Origin: Bifidobacterium thermophilum
Lineage (GTDB): Bacteria > Actinomycetota > Actinomycetes > Actinomycetales > Bifidobacteriaceae
Length of the DNA stretch: 64,000 nucleotides
Assembly (NCBI GenBank): GCA_000741495.1
Contig: JGZV01000004.1
Span: 346,629 to 410,628 of the forward strand
Reading direction: 5' to 3'
Part shown: positions 17,671-26,772 of the stretch, piece by piece
Layout: every line of letters begins with the position of its first letter
Numbering within the stretch: the stretch's first letter is position 1
Translations under genes and position numbers: made by a program
The notes under the pieces: model-generated
What the model saw: the letters and a program-made list of their open reading frames with translations, nothing else
What the model was told of the DNA's origin: nothing
Databases searched by the model: none

Positions 17671-20103
17671 TTACTTGGTTTCTTCGAACCATTCGTGTTC
17701 GGAGCCGTCCTTGAGTGTCACATGACCGGTCTCACCGCTCATATGCTTGACACGGTGGGCGATTTCCTCGTGACGACCATGCACCATCGGGCGCTGGACC
17801 GGGTTGCCGAGGTATCCGCAGGTACGCTTGGTCACGTTGCACTTATCGGGGTCGGAGTTGCCGCATTCGGGGCACTTGAAGCCCTCTTCAGTCGGCTCGA
17901 AGTCGCCTTGGAAGCCGCACACGAAGCAGTGGTCAATCGGGGTGTTAGTGCCCAGATAGCCGATGCCGATCTTGTAGGCGTAATCCCACACGGCCTCGAG
18001 CGCCTTGGGGTTGTCCTGCAGGCACGGGAACTCGCAGTAGTTGATGAAGCCGCCGGACGCGTAGTACGGGAAGTCCTTCTCGTAGTCGAGCTTCTCCATC
18101 GGCGTCGGGGACAGCCACACCGGGTAGTGGAAGGAATTGGTGTAGAAGTCGTGGTCGGTCACGCCGTCAACGCGGCCGAACTTCTCGCGGTCCATACGGT
18201 TGAAGCGGTCCGTGAGGCTTTCCGCCGGCGTGGAGTACACCGAGTAATGGTAGCCTTCGGCCTTGCACCACTGCTTGCACAGCTGGTTCATGCGCTTGAC
18301 GATGGACAGCGCGAACTCCTTGCCTTCCGGATCCCAGCTGTGGTCACGCATCCAATCCTTGCCGTAGAACACAGCCGTCGCTTCATACAGGCCGATGTAG
18401 CCCAAGGAGACAGTGGCACGCTCGTTACGGAACAGCTGGTCGACGTTATCGTTGGCGCCGAGGCGGCCGAAAGCGCCGTAGCGGAACAGGGTCGGCGCGT
18501 TGACCGGGGTGGCTTGCTTGCAGCGCATGATACGGAACTGCAGCGCCTGGTGTGCGACTTCCATACGCTCGTCGAACAGCTTCCAGAAGCGTTCCTTGTC
18601 GCCGTGGGATTCGAGGGCGATGCGCGGCACGTTGACGGTGACGACACCGAGGTTCATGCGCCCGTCTTCGACATCCTTGCCGGTCTTGGGGTCGATCCAG
18701 CCCTGCAGGAAGGAACGGCAGCCCATCGGGGCCTTGAAGGAGCCGGTGATTTTGACGATGTTGTCGTAGAAGACGACATCCGGGTACATGCGCTTGGTGG
18801 AGCATTCGAGCGCCAGCTGCTTCATGTCGTAGTTCGGGTCGCCCGGGTCGGCGTTGATGCCGTGCTTGATGGTGAACACAAGCTTCGGGAAGATCGCGGT
18901 GTGACGATCCTTGCCCAAGCCGCGGATGCGGTTGAGCAGGATGGAACGCTGGATCTCGCGGGCGAACCATGAGGTGCCCAAGCCGAAACCGACGGTCACG
19001 AACGGGGTCTGGCCGTTGGATACGCGGTTGGAGTTGATCTGGTATTCCATGGTCTGCATGGCGTCGTAAATCGCCTTGCGGGTCATGAGCTTCGCGTAGA
19101 TTTCGCGGATCTGCTGGATCGGGTCGGCGTCCGTATCGAACGGGACGTCGTCGGGCAGCGGGGCACGGTTCTCGAAGTGCAGACCTGCGGGCTCCTGCTC
19201 CTTGAGGCCATGCACGACGGTCTGCGCGGCTTCGATGGGCATGTCGTCGGGGAACATGGCGTGAGCCATCTTCAGATGCTTCTCATAGTCGAGTTTCGCG
19301 TACGGCTCAAGCATTTCGTCGGCACGGTTGACAGTCTGGCCGCCGTACTGGGCGCCCGCGATATCCTTGATGATCTGCGTGATCTGCGTGGCGGCGGTGC
19401 CGATGGACTTCGGGGAGTCCATCATCGCGTTGCCGAGTTCGAAACCGTGGGCGAGCATGTCACCGAAATCCGGCAGCGAGCAGTTGGTCATCGCGGTGAA
19501 CGGCGAATAGTCGGCATCATGGAAGTGGATGTCGCCCTTCATGTGGGCGTTGGATACCGCGTCAGGCAGCATGGAGAATGCGGACGCCTTGGACACGGCG
19601 CCAGCGAGCAGGTCACGCTGCGTGGCGTAGACGTTGGAATCCTTGTTCGCGTTCTCGCGCACGAGGGATTCATCACGGTTGACCAAGCGGCTGACTGCCT
19701 CGTTGATATCAGTGGCCTTGGCGCGTTCGATATCCTTGTTCAGACGGTAGTTCGTGTAGTTGCGGGCCACCTCATACAGGTGGTCTTCAATCAGGCCATG
19801 CTCAACCAGGTTCTGGATGTCTTCGATCTTGGCGGGACCGTTGTAGCGTTCCTTGATTTCGCCTTCGACCTGGTTGGCGAGATCGCGGATGAGCTGCTCT
19901 TCCTCCGGACCGATTTCCTTATCAAGGTCCTTGAAAGCGGACTTGACGGCGCTGATGATGTTGATCGGATCGAATTCGACGATCCGGCCGTCACGCTTCT
20001 CGACGAGCACCTTGCTCATGGCTTCCTTCCCTTCTGCGACGGTGTTCTCTGTGTCGCTTTCCGGGGCGGCGGTCAGCGGCGCATCAAGAACCTGCATGTC
20101 CAT
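17671..20103 (-). CDS. nrdD: Anaerobic ribonucleoside-triphosphate reductase (class III)
   Basis: This enzyme makes deoxyribonucleotides without oxygen. Starting at ATG 20103 (AAAGGAC 8 nt upstream) it is 810 residues; ATG 20019 (MSKVLVEKRDGR) is an alternative with a purine-rich site. An ATP-cone allosteric domain lies near residues 30-125 (VEKRDGRIVEFD). The catalytic domain follows. The C-terminus has the zinc-binding Cys pairs (CFVCG, CPECG) and the glycyl-radical loop RTCGYLGNP, with Gly763 the likely radical site. Two NrdR-like boxes with canonical spacing lie upstream. nrdG follows. Confidence 0.96.
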   Translation of the reverse strand: MDMQVLDAPLTAAPESDTENTVAEGKEAMSKVLVEKRDGRIVEFDPINIISAVKSAFKDLDKEIGPEEEQLIRDLANQVEGEIKERYNGPAKIEDIQNLVEHGLIEDHLYEVARNYTNYRLNKDIERAKATDINEAVSRLVNRDESLVRENANKDSNVYATQRDLLAGAVSKASAFSMLPDAVSNAHMKGDIHFHDADYSPFTAMTNCSLPDFGDMLAHGFELGNAMMDSPKSIGTAATQITQIIKDIAGAQYGGQTVNRADEMLEPYAKLDYEKHLKMAHAMFPDDMPIEAAQTVVHGLKEQEPAGLHFENRAPLPDDVPFDTDADPIQQIREIYAKLMTRKAIYDAMQTMEYQINSNRVSNGQTPFVTVGFGLGTSWFAREIQRSILLNRIRGLGKDRHTAIFPKLVFTIKHGINADPGDPNYDMKQLALECSTKRMYPDVVFYDNIVKITGSFKAPMGCRSFLQGWIDPKTGKDVEDGRMNLGVVTVNVPRIALESHGDKERFWKLFDERMEVAHQALQFRIMRCKQATPVNAPTLFRYGAFGRLGANDNVDQLFRNERATVSLGYIGLYEATAVFYGKDWMRDHSWDPEGKEFALSIVKRMNQLCKQWCKAEGYHYSVYSTPAESLTDRFNRMDREKFGRVDGVTDHDFYTNSFHYPVWLSPTPMEKLDYEKDFPYYASGGFINYCEFPCLQDNPKALEAVWDYAYKIGIGYLGTNTPIDHCFVCGFQGDFEPTEEGFKCPECGNSDPDKCNVTKRTCGYLGNPVQRPMVHGRHEEIAHRVKHMSGETGHVTLKDGSEHEWFEETK

Positions 20104-20485
20104 TGGGTTCCGTCCTTTCCATGGGTCGGGCTCCTCCCGACCTTCGTTCGTTCTCATGTGCAAGCATCGACTGTACCACGATATCTAGTGCCAAAAATGC
20201 GACACCGTCCTAGATGTAGTAGCAAACCGCATCGTTCCGCCAAAACGAGGCAAATGTGACGAAGATAACGTTGCCGTCTCCGCGTGTCGTTCACGACACG
20301 CCATCGCAGACGGAGAAAACGTGCTATACGCGGGCGCGGGTGAACAGTATTGTCCGTTCGATGCGCGAAAGTTGAGGCTATCAGTAACCGGCGAGGACTG
20401 CGCCAGTCCACGGGGAACGCCGGACCGGACAGGCCGCACGCGCGGCGGACAACACGAATGCCACAACGTGGCTGGAGGGAAGCGT
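20104..20485. other. Divergent intergenic region nrdD / xseA
   Basis: This 382-bp stretch separates two divergently read genes. It holds the NrdR-type boxes (20176-20222) on the nrdD side and a GGAGGGA ribosome site just before the xseA ATG. I see no gene in it; an upstream extension of the xseA frame has no ribosome site. Confidence 0.6.
20176..20222 (-). promoter_or_regulatory. Paired NrdR boxes upstream of nrdD
   Basis: Two 16-bp imperfect palindromes, CCACGATATCTAGTGC (20176-20191) and GTCCTAGATGTAGTAG (20207-20222), are separated by 15 bp, that is 31 bp centre to centre. NrdR, the ATP/dATP-sensing repressor of ribonucleotide reductase genes, binds just such tandem boxes around a CTA-ATAT-TAG-like core. 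They sit 73-119 bp upstream of the nrdD start. Confidence 0.7.
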
Positions 20486-21841
20486 ATGCAAAGGTACGGA
20501 TACAACGCGCCGGGCTCCGGCTACAACCAGGGGTATGCGGCAGACAACGCCATCGAAAGTCGGGGCACCGTCGCGCCGAAACCGCTCGACCAACTGCCGC
20601 GCCTAGCCCGCGACACCACCGCGGAAAACCCGTGGCCGGTCAGCGTGGTCAGCCAGAAATACCATGATGCGGTCGAACGTTGGCCGGCGTCCTGGGTCGA
20701 AGGCCAGATCGTCGAAATCAACATGCGCCGCAGCACATCCGGGTACATCACGCTGCGCGACAACACCCAAGACATCTCCTTATCGGTTATGGGGTTCAGC
20801 CGATTCGTCGCCATGGCCAAGGATTTCAGGCAGGGTGAGCGTGTCGTCGTCCACGGCAAGCCCGAAGTGTGGGTGAAGGCGACACGCCTGAGTTTCGTCG
20901 CCGACGACATCCGCCGCGTAGGTGCCGGCGACCTCAAAGCGCAGATCGACGAACTGCGCAAGAAACTCAAAGGCGAAGGCTTGTTCGACGCCGAAAACAA
21001 GATTCCGTTGCCGGAATTCCCGCGTTGTATCGGTCTGATCTGCGCGCCGCAAGCCCGTGCCGAAGGCGACGTCATCACCAACGTGAACCTACGCTGGCCG
21101 GCCGTGGACTTCGTGGTCGAACACGTGCACGTCCAAGGCGCACAATGCCCGCCAGAAGTCGTTCAGGCCATCAAAAAGCTTGACGACGACCCTCGCGTGG
21201 ACGTCATCATCGTCGCCCGCGGCGGCGGCAGTTTCGAAGACCTGATTGGGTTCTCCGACGAAAACGTGGTGCGCGCCACCGCCGCATGCCGCAAGCCCAT
21301 CGTCTCAGCCATCGGCCATGAAGACGATTGGACACTCATCGACCTGGCCGCCGACTTGCGCGCCTCCACACCGACGGACGCGGCGAAGAAAGTCGTGCCT
21401 GACATCCGTGAACAATGGCAGCTCATCGCCAACGCGCGCGAGCGCATGAACCTGCGTATGGACGCGATGGTCAGCAACGAGCAGCGGCTTATCGAAGGCT
21501 ATGCGAACCGGCCAAGCCTGACCAATCCGAGCACCATGCTCGAACCGCATCAACGATTCGTCGACGATGCCGTGCAACGCATGCGGTACGGGCTGACCCG
21601 CATTGTCGACGAAGCGAGCATGAGCGTGGAGAAACTCCATGCCAGCCTCACCGCCATGAGCCCGCAGGCGACGCTCAACCGCGGGTACGCCGTCGTACAG
21701 ACCGCTGACGGGCATGTGCTTGACACCGCTGACGGCGTGACCACGGGGAACACGCCTGACCATCACCCTCCACCATGGCAGCCTGCTCGCCGAAACCCTC
21801 AGGCGGGACGACACCACCGGCACCGCCGCGCCCACCGGTGA
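20486..21841 (+). CDS. xseA: Exodeoxyribonuclease VII large subunit, 3' end apparently frameshifted
   Basis: The OB-fold N-terminal domain (WVEGQIVEIN, SGYITLRDN) precedes the catalytic core (RGGGSFEDLIGFSDE, PIVSAIGHEDD). The ATG at 20486 follows GGAGGGA; 451 residues result. The start upstream at 20321 lacks a ribosome site. After LNRGYAVVQTADGHVLDTADGV the frame drifts into a Pro/Arg/His-rich tail ending at 21841. The +1 frame instead encodes LTITLHHGSLLAETLR and stops at 21851, which is what XseA C-termini look like. One extra C in ACGCCTGACC (21752-21760) explains this. It is either a sequence error or a recent mutation of the last ~30 residues. xseB follows. Confidence 0.9.
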   Translation: MQRYGYNAPGSGYNQGYAADNAIESRGTVAPKPLDQLPRLARDTTAENPWPVSVVSQKYHDAVERWPASWVEGQIVEINMRRSTSGYITLRDNTQDISLSVMGFSRFVAMAKDFRQGERVVVHGKPEVWVKATRLSFVADDIRRVGAGDLKAQIDELRKKLKGEGLFDAENKIPLPEFPRCIGLICAPQARAEGDVITNVNLRWPAVDFVVEHVHVQGAQCPPEVVQAIKKLDDDPRVDVIIVARGGGSFEDLIGFSDENVVRATAACRKPIVSAIGHEDDWTLIDLAADLRASTPTDAAKKVVPDIREQWQLIANARERMNLRMDAMVSNEQRLIEGYANRPSLTNPSTMLEPHQRFVDDAVQRMRYGLTRIVDEASMSVEKLHASLTAMSPQATLNRGYAVVQTADGHVLDTADGVTTGNTPDHHPPPWQPARRNPQAGRHHRHRRAHR

Positions 21842-21910
21842 TGCCGCCTGACACGTCACCGTTCTACACGACACACCAACAGACCGGCACCATCCACGAA
21901 AGGAACCACC

Positions 21911-22213
21911 ATGACCGCATCAACGGACACCACGCACAACACCGCCCCGGCCTCCAGCCTGACCCAAGAGGAACGCGAGCGCATCGCATCCATGTCCTAT
22001 GAGGAGGCTCGCGACCAGCTGATCCAAGCGGTTCAGGCACTCGAAGCAGGCGGCCTGAATCTCGATCAATCCATGCGCCAGTGGGAGCTCGGCGAGGCGC
22101 TCGCCAAGCGCGCCCAGACACTGCTCGACCAGGTGCGCGCCAAGCTTGACGCCGCACAGGCGCAGCAACAGACGTCAGCGGACACCGCAGGCACGCAATC
22201 CAACCTCGAGTAG
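21911..22213 (+). CDS. xseB: Exodeoxyribonuclease VII small subunit
   Basis: A 100-residue protein with the XseB signature: MSYEEARDQLIQAVQALEAGG and LDQSMRQWELGEALAKRAQ, two helices that clamp the large subunit. GAAAGGAA precedes the ATG. It lies 59-69 bp after xseA, depending on which xseA stop is used, and is on the same strand. The Ala/Gln-rich tail is disordered. Confidence 0.94.
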   Translation: MTASTDTTHNTAPASSLTQEERERIASMSYEEARDQLIQAVQALEAGGLNLDQSMRQWELGEALAKRAQTLLDQVRAKLDAAQAQQQTSADTAGTQSNLE

Positions 22214-22232
22214 CCGTTTCACATACTTACAT

Positions 22233-22282
22233 ATACGTGTTGCGGGCATCCGGACGTATCATCCGGATGCCGCAACACGTAT
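22233..22282. terminator. Terminator between convergent xseB and nuclease/phosphatase gene
   Basis: A 21-bp stem with one bulged G (ATACGTGTTGCGG... at 22233-22254, complement 22262-22282) and a 7-nt loop fills most of the gap between two convergent genes. Confidence 0.75.
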
Positions 22283-22291
22283 GACCCCGCC

Positions 22292-23332
22292 TCACGGCAT
22301 TTGCAGCGTGGCTAGGAGCGCCGCATGGTCGGAGCCCGCCACGCGTTTGGCCTGCACCTGACCGGCGACCATCCCCCGGTCGAGTACGATATGGTCGATT
22401 CCGGCGAACGCGGGTACGCCGCGCCGGTTCATCGGCCACGTCATGATGAGGCCATGGCCGGCCTGGCGGGCGGCATCGGCGAACCGGTTGCCCAGGATGT
22501 TGCGGAATGCCGTGTGATCATAGGTGGCGTTGAAATCCCCCATCATCACATACTTCACCTCGCTGTGCTGCTGCACCGCAGACAGTTCACGCAGCGCACG
22601 GTTCCACTGGCTCCAATACCCTGGTTGGGGGGATGTGGTGTGTACGGATATGAACCTCACTTGAGTCCCGCCCATATCAACGGTTCCGGCGGGCATGAAC
22701 GAAGCGCTGGAATGGACTTCGTCATCCACCGGATCGTCAAGCGCGACAGCCGACCACAAGCCGTTGCCGTACACGCCGTCAGATGATGACACCTGCGAGT
22801 ACGGCAGGTAGTCGCCGATACCGTCGGTTTCCAGCTGTTTGACGAACGCGTCCGTGGTCTCCTGCAGTGCGAGGATTTCGACCCGCTCATCGCGCACCAT
22901 GTCGACGATGGCTTTCGCATCCGCCTGCCCTTTGAACACGTTGAGCGTCATCACACGCGCGTACCGGTCACCGGTGATGGCGTGCGCCTGTCCGACAGCA
23001 CTCACCGCCTCATCCGCCAGCGAGGCTTGCGGCCGGAAGAACGGTGCCATCCACCATGCTTGCGCCGCCACGCATATCAGCGCGATGAACGCCACCAGCC
23101 ACCGGTTCGATATCAATGCGAATATCAGCGAAAGCACGGCGAGCAGCGCGAACCATGGTGTCAACGACACCACGACAGGCACGTACGGCAATGCTTGCAA
23201 GTCCGCGGGAAGTATTCGAGCCACGGTGCCCAGCACCGCAAGCATCATGAGCAGTGTGGCAAGCACGCCGAGCAACAGTCGCCAACGCTTGGACCCGGCG
23301 GCAGACGCCGACGAATTGGGAGTTCCAGCCAT
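22292..23332 (-). CDS. Membrane-anchored endonuclease/exonuclease/phosphatase family protein
   Basis: I place the start at ATG 23332, where GGAGA lies close upstream; an ATG at 23350 has no ribosome site. The 346 residues begin with about three transmembrane helices (roughly 17-37, 48-68, 72-92). An EEP catalytic domain follows: MTLNVFKGQ (Asn), LALQETTD (metal-binding Glu), ISVHT, MGDFNATYDH (Asp/Asn) and GSDHAALLA (Asp-His). All catalytic positions of the DNase I-like fold are present. The domain is probably extracytoplasmic. The substrate could be DNA, a phospholipid head group or another phosphodiester; sequence alone does not decide. Confidence 0.87.
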   Translation of the reverse strand: MAGTPNSSASAAGSKRWRLLLGVLATLLMMLAVLGTVARILPADLQALPYVPVVVSLTPWFALLAVLSLIFALISNRWLVAFIALICVAAQAWWMAPFFRPQASLADEAVSAVGQAHAITGDRYARVMTLNVFKGQADAKAIVDMVRDERVEILALQETTDAFVKQLETDGIGDYLPYSQVSSSDGVYGNGLWSAVALDDPVDDEVHSSASFMPAGTVDMGGTQVRFISVHTTSPQPGYWSQWNRALRELSAVQQHSEVKYVMMGDFNATYDHTAFRNILGNRFADAARQAGHGLIMTWPMNRRGVPAFAGIDHIVLDRGMVAGQVQAKRVAGSDHAALLATLQMP

Positions 23333-23469
23333 TCCATCTCCGTTTTCCATGTCAGGTATCGTCACCACTGTAATGCCGCGACGCATGCCGATACCAGAGA
23401 ATCGTGGAACCATCGCGCAATGCACACCAGTTCGCTATGCTTGAAGCAAGCGACATACGAAGGACCGGC

Positions 23470-24561
23470 ATGACCTCATCAACACCACTACCCCAGCAGT
23501 ACGAAATGCTCTGCGAGTTCGCTTGGGATCAGCTGAACCATTCGGGTCTTACCAGCCCGACATTCCTGTGGGATGCCTCGTTCCATCGCGACGCGGAAGC
23601 GGACGACGAGATCCGTATGGACGTGCCCATCGCTTCGCCCGAGGAGGCGCAACAGATCATCGATGGACCCATCACATGGTATCTGCGTATGATGGACTCG
23701 CTCAGCCCCACGCAGAAAGCCAACGGACCGAGCGGCATCCCCCTGTCCGACATGCCGACCTTTTTCATCGACAGCGGGGCGTTGGCCGGCGTTGAAGCGG
23801 TGATCAGCAATGCGCGAAGCACCACCAGATGGCATGATGCCGCGGTCAATTTCTCGTTGGCCCTGCTGAAAACCTCGGCTTTTCTCGGCAGCATCGCCGA
23901 CCGTGAAGGCGAAGGACTGACGTATCTCAAGCGGGTTATCGACGAGACGCGCACATATTTTGACAGTGTCGCCAATCACGCTGATCCGGTGACCGGCGGT
24001 CTGGCGCTCAATGAAATCATCAACGCGGCATGCAAGGATGATTTCCGGTTCAATCCGATTCAAATGGTCACGCTGATTTCATGCGCTCTGCCGTTCGCCC
24101 AATGGGATGATACGCGGGTGTTCGTCTATGATGCGATGGACCGGGCGCGAGCCACCATGGATTCGATTGAGAAGGATATCCAAGCCAATGACCGCGACGA
24201 TCCGGCCGGCAATCTCATGATGGATTCGGATGGCAATCTCATCGATGTCTCCGCCGGAAGCATCAGGGAACAGTTCGACACGTCGATGCTGTTGCTGCGC
24301 CATGACGTGCTGCGCCTGTGCGGGGATGATGAGCAGGCCGACCGGCTGCTGCGGGATAATAGTGATCTCGAACCGTTTGCGGACACCCGTGCGATTCAGC
24401 TGATCGCCGGCAAACGATGGCGTGAGCTGTATGATTTCGCCAGCCGGATCCTCGACGACGACCCCTATCAGCAGATTGCGTTGATTCCCCCGAATCTGGT
24501 GCCGGACGACTGGCATACCATCCTTGATCTGGCGCAGTACGAGCTCGCACACGGGCAGTGA
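23470..24561 (+). CDS. Unrecognised acidic, mostly helical protein
   Basis: ATG 23470 has CGAAGGA 7-8 nt upstream; 363 residues. I do not recognise the family. The protein is acidic, has no signal peptide or membrane segment, and appears mainly alpha-helical, with Leu/Ala-spaced segments in the C-terminal half that could be TPR-like (RLLRDNSDLEPFADTRAIQL, AGKRWRELYDFASRILDD). It is divergent from the EEP gene across a 137-bp promoter gap and convergent with def. Codon use matches its neighbours. Confidence 0.7.
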   Translation: MTSSTPLPQQYEMLCEFAWDQLNHSGLTSPTFLWDASFHRDAEADDEIRMDVPIASPEEAQQIIDGPITWYLRMMDSLSPTQKANGPSGIPLSDMPTFFIDSGALAGVEAVISNARSTTRWHDAAVNFSLALLKTSAFLGSIADREGEGLTYLKRVIDETRTYFDSVANHADPVTGGLALNEIINAACKDDFRFNPIQMVTLISCALPFAQWDDTRVFVYDAMDRARATMDSIEKDIQANDRDDPAGNLMMDSDGNLIDVSAGSIREQFDTSMLLLRHDVLRLCGDDEQADRLLRDNSDLEPFADTRAIQLIAGKRWRELYDFASRILDDDPYQQIALIPPNLVPDDWHTILDLAQYELAHGQ

Positions 24562-24638
24562 GCTTGCAACAGCGCACAGTGCGCGGTTCGTGACGGCCAG
24601 CCTCATACGCATAACCATGAGGCGCAACACAATCCCCG

Positions 24639-24682
24639 ATCCTCTGCCGACGCTGAGAGCCCCGTCAGCGTCGGCAGAGGAT
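24639..24682. terminator. Bidirectional terminator, second copy of the recurrent palindrome
   Basis: A perfect 18-bp stem (24639-24656 with 24665-24682, 8-nt loop) lies between convergent genes. The arms share TCTGCCGACGCTGA with the hairpin at 2159-2204. Confidence 0.8.
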
Positions 24683-24713
24683 TGTACCGCCTCGCGGCTT
24701 CCGTACCCTTGGC

Positions 24714-25370
24714 TCAGTTGAGTTTGAATCCGAGTTCCTTGGCTGCGGCAATCGGCACCGGGTCATCGCACCAGTAATCCTCGACGTTCTCATCAGTGGC
24801 CAAGGAGCGGATCTGCGCACGGTCGATATACAGTTCGCCGCTGAGATGGTCGGTCTCATGCTGGAAAATGCGGGCAGGCCAGCCGTGCAGATGCTCCTCA
24901 TGCCATGTGCCGTCCATATCCTGCCACCGTGCGGTGATATCCCGCCAACGCTTACGAACCGCCTGATAGCCTTCAAAACTCAGGCAGCCCTCGTAGAAGC
25001 TGCGCGTTTCCGTACCGATCGGCTGATACGACGGGTTGATGATCGCGTGGAACGGGAATTCGGAAATCTCACGCGGATCGTCCAGGTCGTCGCTGATATG
25101 GTCTTCGACCACCGCCAAGGCGAGCCCTAAACCGATTTGCGGGGCGGCCAAGCCGACGCCGGGCGCTTCAACCATGGTCGTACGCATCGTTTCAACCAGC
25201 TTGGTGAGTGTGCTTTTGCTCAACTGACCGTTGTATCGGCGCGTCGGCTGACGCAACACCGGTTCCCCAACCTGCACGATCGGAAGAATACCCTCACTGC
25301 CGCCGGATCGCAGCAGACTTTCAACAGCACGATTCAACCCCAGATCAATACTTGAACCTCGTGTGAACAT
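24714..25370 (-). CDS. def: Peptide deformylase
   Basis: Removes the formyl group from N-terminal Met of new proteins. All three family motifs are present: GVGLAAPQIG, EGCLSFEG (metal Cys) and HETDHL (metal His pair with Glu172 as the base). I start at ATG 25370, giving 218 residues. GGAGGAG lies about 10 nt upstream inside the end of glmM, whose stop codon is 1 nt away, so def is translationally coupled to glmM. Residues 1-40 are longer than in enterobacterial enzymes, as in other actinobacteria. Confidence 0.95.
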   Translation of the reverse strand: MFTRGSSIDLGLNRAVESLLRSGGSEGILPIVQVGEPVLRQPTRRYNGQLSKSTLTKLVETMRTTMVEAPGVGLAAPQIGLGLALAVVEDHISDDLDDPREISEFPFHAIINPSYQPIGTETRSFYEGCLSFEGYQAVRKRWRDITARWQDMDGTWHEEHLHGWPARIFQHETDHLSGELYIDRAQIRSLATDENVEDYWCDDPVPIAAAKELGFKLN

Positions 25371-25371
25371 G

Positions 25372-26772
25372 TTACGCCAGCTCCTCCGCGACAACCTTGG
25401 CGAGGCGATCGCACACGTCATCGGCCTGCTGCTGGGTGGCGGCCTCGGCCATCACGCGCACCAGCGGCTCGGTGCCGCTCGGACGCAGCAACACGCGTCC
25501 AGTTTCGCCCAACAGTTGCGTTTCCTTCTCCACGGCCTTCTGCACGGCGGCGTTCGTGGTGACCGCCTGCTTGTTGGAGCACCGGACGTTGACCAGTTGC
25601 TGAGGCAGCTGCGGGAAATCGGCGGCGAGCTGCTTGAGGCTCTTACCGGACTTGACGACCTCGTTGCACAGGGTCAGCGCGGTCAGCGTGCCGTCGCCGG
25701 TTGTAGCGAACTCGCGGTTGATCACATGGCCGGACTGTTCGCCGCCCAGCGAATAATCGCCGCGCAGCATCTCCTCGAGCACGTACCGGTCGCCGACATT
25801 CGTCTGCACGGTTTTGATGCCCATATCCTTGAGGGCGAGCTTCAAACCGAGGTTGCTCATCACCGTCACCACGAGCGTGTCATGGTTGAGTTTGCCTTCA
25901 CGCTTCTTGGCTCGCGCGAGAATACCCATGATTTGATCACCGTTGACCATGGTGCCGTCCTCATCCACGGCGAGGCAACGGTCCGCGTCACCGTCGAACG
26001 CGACACCCAGCGCGCTGCCGGTGGCCTTGACCATGGCCTGCAGCTGTTCAGGATGCGTGGAGCCGGCGCGATCGTTGATATTGTAGCCGTCGGGGGACGC
26101 GTTGATGACGATGACTTCAGCACCCGCACGACGCAATGCTTCCGGCGCGACCACTGAGGTGGCGCCGTTGGCGCAATCGGCGACCAGGCGCAGACCGGCG
26201 AGCGGTTTCGGCTGGGTCTTGTCCGGGCCGACAACCGGGGCGATGGTGGAAACCAGATGGTCGATGTACAGGTTCGTGGCGGTCACCGTGTCATGGCTGA
26301 TACGGCCGACACCGGCGCCGGTCGGACGATCCCAATCCTTGCCGAGCACGGCCTCGATCTCGTCTTCCTTGCTGTCGGGTAGTTTGAACCCGCCGCGGGC
26401 GAAGAACTTGATGCCGTTGTCGGGCATCGGGTTGTGCGACGCGGAAATCACCGCCCCCATCTCGACGTTCAACACGGAGGTGAGGAACGCGATGCCCGGA
26501 GTCGGGATGATGCCGACGTCGATGACATCGAAACCGCCGGCACTCATGCCCGCCGACAGCGCCGATGACAGGAAATCGCCGGAAACACGGGTGTCACGGC
26601 CGACCAGCGCACGGCGACGCCCCTCAGTATGCACGTCCCCGCCCTTGTCTTGCGGCGCATCAGCTTGGCCGAGCACGCGGACAGCGGCGTCTCCCAAATC
26701 CAATGCCAGCCGGGCGGTCAAATCTCTGTTCGCCAACCCGCGTACACCATCGGTTCCGAACATTTTCGGCAT
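25372..26772 (-). CDS. glmM: Phosphoglucosamine mutase
   Basis: Interconverts glucosamine-6-phosphate and glucosamine-1-phosphate for peptidoglycan precursors. The start at ATG 26772 (MPKMFGTDGVRGLANRD) has GAGGA 8 nt upstream; 466 residues. The active-site loop is ISASHNPMPDNGIK with phospho-Ser, the metal loop is DGDADR, and the C-terminal phosphate-binding loop is LRPSGTEPLVRVM. It is followed at once by def. Confidence 0.95.
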   Translation of the reverse strand: MPKMFGTDGVRGLANRDLTARLALDLGDAAVRVLGQADAPQDKGGDVHTEGRRRALVGRDTRVSGDFLSSALSAGMSAGGFDVIDVGIIPTPGIAFLTSVLNVEMGAVISASHNPMPDNGIKFFARGGFKLPDSKEDEIEAVLGKDWDRPTGAGVGRISHDTVTATNLYIDHLVSTIAPVVGPDKTQPKPLAGLRLVADCANGATSVVAPEALRRAGAEVIVINASPDGYNINDRAGSTHPEQLQAMVKATGSALGVAFDGDADRCLAVDEDGTMVNGDQIMGILARAKKREGKLNHDTLVVTVMSNLGLKLALKDMGIKTVQTNVGDRYVLEEMLRGDYSLGGEQSGHVINREFATTGDGTLTALTLCNEVVKSGKSLKQLAADFPQLPQQLVNVRCSNKQAVTTNAAVQKAVEKETQLLGETGRVLLRPSGTEPLVRVMAEAATQQQADDVCDRLAKVVAEELA

